From an uncultured Collinsella sp. (GTDB lineage: Bacteria; Actinomycetota; Coriobacteriia; Coriobacteriales; Coriobacteriaceae), in contig URYU01000019.1 in the NCBI GenBank assembly GCA_900552155.1, positions 1 through 17,898 of the forward strand: 17,898 nucleotides of DNA. Direction: 5' to 3'. Below the pieces are notes generated by a model. It worked only from the letters and a program-made list of their open reading frames with translations. It was not told the DNA's origin and ran no database searches. Positions 7,403 through 13,752 of this stretch are shown piece after piece. How positions within the stretch are numbered: position 1 is the first letter of the stretch; every line of letters begins with the position of its first letter. The translations under genes were made by a program, and so were the position numbers.

Positions 7403-8489
7403 ATGGCTCATCGCTCCGTAATTCCGTTTGGCCCGCAGCACCCGGTGCTGCCCGAGCCGCTTCATCTGGACCTAGTGATCGAGGACGACCGCGTCATCGA
7501 AGCAATTCCGCAGATCGGCTTTGTGCACCGCGGACTCGAGAAGCTCACCGAAAAGCGCGATATGCATCAGTTTGGCTACATCGCCGAGCGCATCTGCGGC
7601 ATCTGCGCCGTGGGCCATAGCTGTGGCTACGCCAGCGCCTGCGAGCGCATGCTCGGCATCGAGGTGCCTGAACGCTTCGTATATCCGCACCATTCTGCAT
7701 GAGCTTTCGCGCATTCACTCGCACCTGCTGTGGCTGGGCCTGCTCGCCGATGCCTTTGGCTTTGAGGCGCTGTTCTATCGTTCGTGGACGCTGCGCGAGC
7801 AGATTCTCAAGATCTTTGAGAGCACTTGCGGCGGTCGCGTGATTCTGTCGATTAACGAGATTGGCGGCCTTAAACACGACATTGAGGATTCCGAGCTGGC
7901 GGGTATTGTCCAGACGCTCGACGCTATGCGCCCTGACTACGAGGCCGTGGTGCATACATTTTTGGACGACAATAGCTGCGGCGAGCGCCTGCATAGCGTG
8001 GGCGTGATCAGCAAGAAGGACGCGCTGGATCTGTCGATGGTCGGCCCGTTCGGTCGCGCCTCGGGCGTGGATTATGACGTGCGCATGTTCGGTGACGGTG
8101 CCTATGCGGACTTGGCTGCGTTTGAGCCGATTGTTGCCACCGATGGCGACTGTTATGCCCGCTGCCAGGTGCGTTGTGCCGAGGTTACGCAGGCCATGGA
8201 CATTATCAAGGAGCTTGTCGGCAAGATTCCGCACGACGGTATCGGCGGGCGTACCAAGCTCACGCCGGCCGACGGCGCGCGCGGCGAGGTTGTGATTGAA
8301 CAGCCGCGCGGCGAGGCATATTACTATGTGCGCGGTAACGGCACCAAGAACCTGGACCGTTTCCGCGTGCGCACGCCGACGTCGCAGAACCTGGCGGGTC
8401 TGACGCATGCGCTGCAGGGCGTGCTCCTTGCTAACGTGCCCATGATTATCCTGACCATCGACCCCTGCATTAGCTGCACGGAAAGGTAG
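7403..8489 (+). pseudogene. echE: Ech-type [NiFe]-hydrogenase large (catalytic) subunit, frameshifted
   Basis: Homologous to the NuoD/HycE-like catalytic subunit that reduces protons at a NiFe centre. The N-terminal part reads from ATG 7403 with the ligand motif ERICGIC followed by AVGHS, then the frame is lost. Continuing in frame gives only 99 residues ending at 7702. The family sequence resumes in another frame from about 7674 (ASYIRTILHELSRIHSHLLW) and runs to 8489, ending in the second ligand motif DPCISCTER. Restoring two bases at 7673-7676 (CGCTTCG to CGCGCTTCG) gives ER-ASYIR and a protein of about 362 residues, the normal length. The protein stops directly after the motif Arg, so there is no C-terminal extension for a maturation protease. 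All four Ni/Fe-binding cysteines survive, which suggests either a sequence error or a very recent mutation. Confidence 0.88.
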
Positions 8490-8496
8490 GCGCGGC

Positions 8497-8838
8497 ATGA
8501 GTTTACTGACATTTGCCAAGACGGCCTTGGGCTCTATGGTCAAGCAGCCGGTAACGGTGTGCTATCCGCAGGAGAAGCTCGCGGCACCCGAGCGCCTGCG
8601 CGGGCATATCGTTAACGACATGAACGTGTGCATCTGCTGTGGCATGTGCGCGCGCCGCTGCCCGGCGGGCGCACTCGCGGTCGATCGCAAGGGCGGAACG
8701 TGGTCGATCGACCCGTATGCCTGTGTGGTGTGCGGCGAGTGCATCGAAAGCTGTCCTAAACACTGCCTGAGCATGGACACCGCGCGCACTCCAGTCGCGG
8801 CGGACAAGACTCCCACAGTAGAAACCAAGCCGGAATAG
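8497..8838 (+). CDS. echF: Ech-type hydrogenase 2[4Fe-4S] ferredoxin subunit (NuoI-like)
   Basis: A 113-residue polyferredoxin of the NuoI/HycF type with two complete CxxCxxCxxxCP motifs, C45-C48-C51-C55 and C76-C79-C82-C86. It is the electron entry point, taking electrons from soluble reduced ferredoxin to the small subunit. C47 and C90 are extra cysteines outside the motifs. The start at 8497 follows the echE stop by seven bases, with AGGTAGG (8484-8490) as ribosome binding site. It is the last gene of the A-F set and is followed by a strong hairpin. No formate dehydrogenase, CO dehydrogenase or maturation (hyp) gene lies in the window, which favours plain Ech over a formate or CO hydrogenlyase. 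Confidence 0.93.
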   Translation: MSLLTFAKTALGSMVKQPVTVCYPQEKLAAPERLRGHIVNDMNVCICCGMCARRCPAGALAVDRKGGTWSIDPYACVVCGECIESCPKHCLSMDTARTPVAADKTPTVETKPE

Positions 8839-8870
8839 CGTTGGGATGGGGCTGGTATAGCGCTGGAATA

Positions 8871-8904
8871 GGGGCCGGTGGGGCAAAAATGCCCCACCGG
8901 CCCC
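8871..8904 (+). terminator. strong GC hairpin ending the hydrogenase operon
   Basis: A perfect 15-bp stem (8871-8885 with 8890-8904) closed by an AAAA loop, 32 bases after the echF stop. The stem is very stable, but the bases after it are GCGCTTAAAC, not a U-tract. It may stop polymerase by stem strength alone, or mark a processed 3' end. Confidence 0.6.
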
Positions 8905-8932
8905 GCGCTTAAACGCGCGGTTGGGCTGCCAC

Positions 8933-9090
8933 GAACAAAACTATGCCGGATTACGGGGCTGGATTGCGAATCCCCAACCATACAGAAAATCGAAAAACAA
9001 AACCGCAGGTAGATAGCCTGCCGTTTTTCAAAAAAAGGCTGTATGGATGAGGACTCCGACTTTAGCCCCGTAATCCGGCATAGTTTTGAA
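8933..9090. repeat. long hairpin element, copy 1
   Basis: The outer arms 8937-8960 and 9064-9087 are a perfect 24-bp inverted repeat beginning AAAACTATGCCGG. Nested inside are CCATACAG/CTGTATGG (8978-8985, 9039-9046), GAAAAAC/GTTTTTC (8992-8998, 9023-9029) and a core hairpin GCAGG-TAGATAG-CCTGC (9005-9021). Read either way, the core hairpin is followed by a T-rich run, so it looks like a two-way terminator. No ORF of note is present. It lies between convergent genes and is related to the copies at 9181 and 9431. Confidence 0.8.
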
Positions 9091-9180
9091 ATAGCACCAT
9101 ATCCGTAGCAGCCCTTGATCTCCCGTGGACAGAGGGAAACGGATCATTTTTGCCTCACGAGGGCTGCCGCGTGACCCGTC
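9091..9180. repeat. spacer between hairpin copies 1 and 2, itself repeated
   Basis: This 90-base spacer shares GGATCATTTT within a GAAACGGATCATTTT stretch (9136-9150) with the spacer after copy 2 (9373-9388). Its start, CACCATATCCGTAGCAGCC, resembles the sequence after copy 3 (9592-9612). The repeated unit is therefore hairpin plus spacer, not the hairpin alone. I see no coding potential. Confidence 0.55.
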
Positions 9181-9342
9181 TGCCACGAAAAGGGCCCATC
9201 TACTACGTTTAAGCCGCTACCCTCAACCATGGCGAAAAACGCAAAAACAAAACTGCAGGTAGAACGCCTGCGATTTTTCATAAAACGCGGCTATGGTCAG
9301 GGGTATCGGGTCAAACGTAGTGGATGGGTCGATTTCGTGGCG
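9181..9342. repeat. long hairpin element, copy 2
   Basis: Outer arms TGCCACGAAA (9181-9190) and TTTCGTGGCG (9333-9342) match at 9 of 10 bases. Next, CCCATCTACTACGTTT (9195-9210) pairs with AAACGTAGTGGATGGG (9313-9328) with one mismatch. ACCAT/ATGGT (9226-9230, 9293-9297) and the core GCAGGTAGAACGCCTGC (9255-9271), with T-rich sequence on both strands, lie inside. The core is in the same orientation as copy 1, 250 bases further on. Confidence 0.75.
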
Positions 9343-9430
9343 GGCGCCGTCAGCTGATTTCCGCGGGCGGAAGAAAACGGATCATTTTGGTCCCTGCGAG
9401 GCTTGCGGAGGCGCTCGTGCAGGGCCGCCC
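9343..9430. repeat. spacer between hairpin copies 2 and 3
   Basis: An 88-base spacer carrying GAAAACGGATCATTTT (9373-9388), nearly identical to the motif in the preceding spacer, followed as there by a GC-rich part with GCGAGGC against ACGAGGGC. It ends GGGCCGCCCGAACAAAAC, like the left edge of copy 1 (GGGCTGCCACGAACAAAAC). Confidence 0.5.
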
Positions 9431-9612
9431 GAACAAAACTATGTCGGTTTACTACGACGAATTCGACATTCCCGACCATGACCGTATTTTTCTAAATATC
9501 GCAAGCGTTCTACCTGCGGTTTTGCAAGCGCGCAATTTGCCGTGGTCGAAGGTGGGCGATTCATCGTAGTAAACCGACATAGTTTTGAAATGGCATTAAA
9601 TCGGTAACAGCC
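9431..9612. repeat. long hairpin element, copy 3, core inverted
   Basis: The arms 9435-9457 and 9564-9586 are a perfect 23-bp inverted repeat beginning AAAACTATGTCGG. The tail 9587-9612 (GAAATGGCATTAAATCGGTA and on) matches the tail of copy 1 at 9088-9113. The core at 9501-9517 reads GCAGGTAGAACGCTTGC on the minus strand, opposite to copies 1 and 2, although the outer flanks keep the same orientation. It ends 20 bases before the response regulator stop. Confidence 0.78.
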
Positions 9613-9632
9613 ATTTTACTTTGTCGGGGCGG

Positions 9633-10277
9633 TCAATCTTCGGGCAACTGCCCTCGCAGGTAGGCGCTGGCGATCTGCGTGCGGTTGCGCAGGCCCATTT
9701 TGGCTAGGATCGAGCTGATGTGGTTGCGCACGGTGCCTTCGCCCATATAGGCGGTGGCAGCGATCTCCTTGTTGTCGAGGCCGCGGGCGATGAGCTCGGC
9801 GACTTCGAACTCGCGGTCGGTCAGATCGGCAAAGGCCGCGGGCCGGCGGGTCGCGCCGGCCTCGACGTCCGCCCCATCAAAGTCGACATCCTCGATCGCT
9901 TTGCCCTCGAGCACGCGTTTGCCGTCCATGACCTGTGCCAACGCCGGCGGAATGGCGGCGACATCGGTTTTGATCAGGTAGCCGCGGGCGCCCAGTTTGA
10001 GCGCCGACACAATGTACTCGTCATCCGAGAATGTCGTCAGAAACACCACGTGTGCCGCAGGGTTGCGCTCAAGGATCTCGCGTGCCGCCGAAAGGCCGTC
10101 GCGTTCCGGCATCTGAATGTCGAGCAGTGCGATATCGGGTACGTGCTCGGCATAGAGCGCCACCGCATCGTTGCCGTTGGCACCGGTGCCCACCACCTCG
10201 ATCTGCGGCTGGGCGCCCAGGATAATCTTGAGCGAATCGACCACCAAGCGGTCGTCGTCGACAACGATGAGCCTCAT
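9633..10277 (-). CDS. NarL/LuxR-family response regulator (LnrK-like)
   Basis: A 214-residue regulator. Its receiver domain (1 to about 120) has the acidic pocket in VVDDD (D7-D9), phospho-acceptor D53 (LLDIQMP), T81/T82 and K103. The LuxR-type HTH (about 150-210) begins LTDREFEVAELIARGLDNKE. It is the partner of the kinase that precedes it: the kinase stop and its own start overlap as ATGA. Together they most likely control the divergent ABC exporter. The same pairing, NarL-type two-component system plus ATPase plus two permeases, defines the LnrJK-LnrLMN (YfiJK-YfiLMN) resistance module of Bacillus. The signal here is not known. No simple terminator follows; the hairpin array may serve that role. 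Confidence 0.93.
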   Translation of the reverse strand: MRLIVVDDDRLVVDSLKIILGAQPQIEVVGTGANGNDAVALYAEHVPDIALLDIQMPERDGLSAAREILERNPAAHVVFLTTFSDDEYIVSALKLGARGYLIKTDVAAIPPALAQVMDGKRVLEGKAIEDVDFDGADVEAGATRRPAAFADLTDREFEVAELIARGLDNKEIAATAYMGEGTVRNHISSILAKMGLRNRTQIASAYLRGQLPED

Positions 10278-11419
10278 CGGCCCTCATCTCCTTGCTGTTT
10301 GGGAACGGTGGCAAACACGCGCCAGCCGCCGGCGCCGGCACGCGAGCCGGCGGTGAAGGTGCCGCCAAGCGCCTCGATGCGCTCGCGCATAGAGGCGAGC
10401 CCCATGCCCTCCGCGGCGCCGCGGCTGCTTGCTTGGACCCCGCCCGCGCCATCGTCGGTAACAATGAGCTGGTAAAACGACGGATGCTCCATGCATCGTA
10501 CAGTGACGGTCTGGGCGCAAGCGTGGCGCATGGTGTTGGAGAGTGCCTCGCGCAGGACCGCCGCAAAGCAGTTGGCGACGTTTGCGGGTGCATGCTCGGT
10601 CATAACTTCAAGCTCAATCTGCGGACCGCCGTCCGAGCACGCGCCTTCGACAATGCGTTCGAGCTGCACGGAAAGGTCGACAGCGTTGTCGTTGAGCGCG
10701 TGGACGCTGGTGCGCACAAGCTGGAGCGCCTCATCAACCGTGCGTTTGACGTCGGCGAAATCGGCGGCGACGCCGGGCTCGTCGGCGTGGACCACGCGCA
10801 GGGCTTCGGCTTGCAGCGAGGCGCGCGTGAGCTGGTGGCCCACATTGTCGTGGATCTCGCGCGCGATGCGGGCGCGTTCGGCGAGTGTCGCGAGTTCGAC
10901 TTCGTAGTCCTGGCGGTCGGCAAGATCGCGGTTGCGCGCTTCGAGCGCCAGAGCACGTTCCTGCAACTCGTCGCGGGTGCGGCGCATGCGCTGCTGCTCG
11001 CGCTCCAACTGGGCGGTACGTAGCGACAGCAAGGTGGCGGCAACCGAAAGGATGGCGGTCAGCAGGAGCGTTCGGGAGGTGAGCGCGTCGGTGCGAAGGT
11101 CCGCGACAAGCGCGCAGACAAACACGGCGCCAATCGCCAGCGCGGGCCAGATGCGTTCACGGCGCACGCATCGCGCGATGTCATAGAGGGCGAGAGGCGC
11201 AAACGGCACAAACGGCGGCACGAAGACGGCCGCGATGATGTAAGCGTAACTTGCGGTCTCGCTTGCGCGGCGCGTGCGTTCCCCCTGTGCGACCTCGGCC
11301 AGCGAGGTGGCAATAATGCCAAGGCAAAACGCCGCGACCAGGTGAGCGTCCACAGCAAGGCCCAGAGCGGCCGCGATACAGCACGCCAGCACGATCGATT
11401 TGTCGAATAGCCTGTTCAT
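10274..11419 (-). CDS. membrane sensor histidine kinase, HisKA_3 type (LnrJ-like)
   Basis: A 381-residue kinase with four or five hydrophobic segments in residues 8-134 and almost no extracellular loop, an arrangement typical of kinases that sense within the membrane or through a partner transporter. A coiled coil (about 136-185) leads to the phospho-acceptor H190 (REIHDNVGHQLT). The ATPase domain has N295 (REALSNTMRHA), DDGAGG (322-327) and GMGLASM (338-344). It overlaps the regulator by four bases. The ATG at 11417-11419 has no Shine-Dalgarno upstream, but a -10 (TACAAT) ends six bases before it, which points to a leaderless transcript. Confidence 0.93.
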   Translation of the reverse strand: MNRLFDKSIVLACCIAAALGLAVDAHLVAAFCLGIIATSLAEVAQGERTRRASETASYAYIIAAVFVPPFVPFAPLALYDIARCVRRERIWPALAIGAVFVCALVADLRTDALTSRTLLLTAILSVAATLLSLRTAQLEREQQRMRRTRDELQERALALEARNRDLADRQDYEVELATLAERARIAREIHDNVGHQLTRASLQAEALRVVHADEPGVAADFADVKRTVDEALQLVRTSVHALNDNAVDLSVQLERIVEGACSDGGPQIELEVMTEHAPANVANCFAAVLREALSNTMRHACAQTVTVRCMEHPSFYQLIVTDDGAGGVQASSRGAAEGMGLASMRERIEALGGTFTAGSRAGAGGWRVFATVPKQQGDEGR

Positions 11420-11616
11420 ACGGGTATTGTACGCGATGGCGCGTGCGACGATTGCTCAGGTGCCGCAACTGTGACATTCCTCCCACGCGGCAAATCGGGG
11501 GCGTCGGCAGGCCACGCGGCCAAGCCTCGCACTCGTGACAAAGCTCACTGGTGCGCGCCGTCCGCTCCTGCGATGATGCAATCGTACCGGGCCGCAATCA
11601 ACGGAAGGGCCGCCTC
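11420..11616. promoter_or_regulatory. divergent control region between kinase and ABC operons
   Basis: These 197 bases must hold promoters for both directions. On the minus strand, TACAAT (11431 down to 11426) is a good -10, with its +1 expected at the A of the kinase start codon; no clear -35 is visible. On the plus strand, two GTGACA elements (11471-11476 and 11535-11540, 64 bases apart) could be -35 or regulator sites, but I could not fit a -10 to either. The response regulator most likely binds here, by analogy with similar modules. Confidence 0.45.
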
Positions 11617-12555
11617 ATGACAGACATCGTCCACGTCGAAAACCTCGTCAAGCGCTATGACGATCTTATTGCGCTCGACCACTTTAACCTGAGTATCGCC
11701 CCCGGCGAGATCTTTGGCCTGCTCGGCCCCAACGGCTCGGGCAAGACCACGTCCATCAACTGTATCCTGCAGCTGCTTGCCTACGACAAAGGCACCATCG
11801 AGCTGTTCGGCGAGCCCATGACGCCCGCCCGCTACGACCTCAAGCGCCGCATCGGCGTGGTGCCGCAACAGGTGGCGGTGTTCGATGAGCTCACCGTGCG
11901 CGAGAACATCGACTATTTCTGCAGTCTCTACGTCAACGACCGCAAACGTCGCCGCGCGCTGGTGGACGAGGCGATCGACTTTGTCGGGCTGGGCGACTTT
12001 GCCAAGTTTCGCCCCGGCAAGCTCTCGGGCGGCCTGGCGCGTCGCCTCAACATTGCCTGCGGCATTGCGCACAAGCCCGAGCTCATCTTCTTTGATGAGC
12101 CCACGGTGGCAGTCGACCCGCAGAGTCGCAACGCCATCCTGGAGGGCATCTGCCGCTTGCGCAACGAGGGCGCCACGGTGGTGTATACCAGCCATTACAT
12201 GGAGGAAGTCGAGCAGATTTGCAGCCGCATCATGATCATGGACGGCGGACGCGTGCTGGCGCAGGGCACCAATGACGAGCTCAAACGCATGATTCAAATG
12301 GGCGAGCGCGTGACTGTCGAGGTCGGCGCCGTCGAGACCGCCACGGTCGAGCGGCTGCGCGCCCTCGAGCACGTGCTTTCGGTTGAGCTGTCCGGCGGCG
12401 AGCTCGTCTGCACCTGCGAAGCGAGCCCGCACAATTTGGTCGACATCCTCGACACGCTGCGCGCCGCCGACGTGGCGCTCGGCCGCGTGTGGAGCGAACC
12501 GCCGACCCTCAACGACGTGTTCCTCGAGATCACCGGCCGCGAGCTGCGCGACTAG
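11617..12555 (+). CDS. ABC exporter ATPase (LnrL-like)
   Basis: A 312-residue ABC-2 type ATPase: Walker A GPNGSGKTT (37-45), Q-loop in VVPQQ (about Q84), signature LSGGLARR (136-143), Walker B LIFFDEPT with catalytic E161, and switch His H193. The stretch EPTVAVDPQSRN closely resembles LnrL/YfiL-type ATPases of linearmycin resistance. The signature has Leu where other ABC proteins have Gln; Met or Leu is common in this branch. The C-terminal 80 residues form the usual accessory domain. Start: ATG 11617, with GGAAGG (11603-11608) eight bases upstream; the frame is open further 5' but without a comparable site. Two permeases follow in the operon. Confidence 0.92.
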   Translation: MTDIVHVENLVKRYDDLIALDHFNLSIAPGEIFGLLGPNGSGKTTSINCILQLLAYDKGTIELFGEPMTPARYDLKRRIGVVPQQVAVFDELTVRENIDYFCSLYVNDRKRRRALVDEAIDFVGLGDFAKFRPGKLSGGLARRLNIACGIAHKPELIFFDEPTVAVDPQSRNAILEGICRLRNEGATVVYTSHYMEEVEQICSRIMIMDGGRVLAQGTNDELKRMIQMGERVTVEVGAVETATVERLRALEHVLSVELSGGELVCTCEASPHNLVDILDTLRAADVALGRVWSEPPTLNDVFLEITGRELRD

Positions 12556-12564
12556 GGGGTAGCC

Positions 12565-13752
12565 ATGTTCAACACCATTATTACCACGCTCGAGACGCTG
12601 CTGCGTCGGCCGAGCACGTGGGTCTGGGGCGCGATCTTTCCCGTTGCGCTTTCCACGATGTTCATGTTTATGTTTGCGAACCTGAGCTCTGACGGCAAGG
12701 TCGACCCGGTACCGGTTGCCGTCGTCGCCGACGAAGCCTGGAGCGCATCGACCTTTAAGGACGTGGCGGCCTCGCTTGCCGAGGAGGGCGACGATCAGCT
12801 GCTCGAGATCCACGAGTGCGACGATGTGACCGCCGCGAACCGTGCGCTCAAGGCCGGCGAAGTGGCGGGCATCTATACGGTCGACGCCGAAGGCGCGCCT
12901 AAGCTCACGCTGCTTTCGAGCTACGACAGCTCGCGCGCCTCGTCGGTGCTCACCGACCGCAGTATCTTGGAGACGGTAGCGAGCTCGTATACGCAAAATG
13001 CCGAGCACATGCGTCAGGTCGCTCAGGACAACCCGGCGGCGCTCGCCGACCCGGAGGCGGTTGCGCGCGCCCTGTCGCTCGAGGGCGGTACCCGCCGCGT
13101 AAGCCTGACGCGCACCACGCCCGATGGAACGGTCATCTACTACTACGCGCTCTTTGGTCTGGTCGCGATGATGTCTGCCGAGTTTGCCGCCTTGAGCGTC
13201 GTCGATCTGCAGCCCAATCTGTCCGGCCTTGGCGCGCGCCGATGCGTGGGCGGCCTTTCCAAGACGGCGTCGCTGGCCGGCATCTTTATCGGCTCGTGGC
13301 TGGTTTCCTTTGCCTCGATGGCGATCGCGATTGGCTACGTGCGTCTGGTTGTTGGCGTCGACTTTGGCGGGCGCGAGGGGCTCTGCCTGGTGGGCGGCGC
13401 TGCCTCCGCGCTTGCCGCCACGGGCCTGGGACTCTTTGTGGGCACGCTTCCCGTTAAGGGCGGCAAGGCGTCCAAGTCGGGCATCCTCACGGGCTTTGCC
13501 ACCACGTGCGCCCTGTTCGCCGGCCTCTACGGCGAGCCGGCGATGGCGCTTGCCGACGACGTCGCCCGCGCCTGCCCGGCCGAGTGCTGGCTCAACCCCG
13601 TCAAGCTCATCTGCGACATGTTCAATCGCCTGTATTTCTTTGAGGACCTGGGCCCCTTTGCCGTTCGCGCCGGCGCGCTCGTCCTTATGGCGCTGCTGTT
13701 CGTTGCCGCCGCCACGCTGATCTTTGGAAGGAGCCGCTATGAGCACCTTTAA
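12565..13752 (+). CDS. ABC-2 type permease, first (LnrM-like)
   Basis: A 395-residue permease. One membrane helix (about 18-40), an extracytoplasmic domain (about 42-188), then five hydrophobic segments (about 189-212, 235-262, 272-297, 306-324, 366-389). This is the ABC2_membrane_3 layout, in which the outer domain gates release of lipophilic or peptide substrates. The GGGGG of AGGGGG (12554-12559) lies five bases before the ATG and overlaps the ATPase stop, so the genes are coupled. It pairs with the next permease, which has the same architecture. Substrate unknown; polyene or amphipathic antibiotics would fit the family. Confidence 0.87.
   Translation: MFNTIITTLETLLRRPSTWVWGAIFPVALSTMFMFMFANLSSDGKVDPVPVAVVADEAWSASTFKDVAASLAEEGDDQLLEIHECDDVTAANRALKAGEVAGIYTVDAEGAPKLTLLSSYDSSRASSVLTDRSILETVASSYTQNAEHMRQVAQDNPAALADPEAVARALSLEGGTRRVSLTRTTPDGTVIYYYALFGLVAMMSAEFAALSVVDLQPNLSGLGARRCVGGLSKTASLAGIFIGSWLVSFASMAIAIGYVRLVVGVDFGGREGLCLVGGAASALAATGLGLFVGTLPVKGGKASKSGILTGFATTCALFAGLYGEPAMALADDVARACPAECWLNPVKLICDMFNRLYFFEDLGPFAVRAGALVLMALLFVAAATLIFGRSRYEHL

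Noticed and set aside
7521..7673. Independent gene start at 7521 for the 3' part of echE
   Set aside because: The residues before about 7674 in that frame do not resemble hydrogenase, while the other frame carries the NiFe ligand motif there. The two parts are one gene with a frameshift.
3184..8838. Formate hydrogenlyase or CO-linked hydrogenase
   Set aside because: No formate dehydrogenase, CO dehydrogenase or HycB-like subunit is present, and the gene order and subunit sizes match six-subunit Ech.
8905..9632. Small protein genes within the hairpin array (for example 9293-9569)
   Set aside because: The short frames run through palindromic repeats, lack ribosome binding sites and differ between repeat copies.
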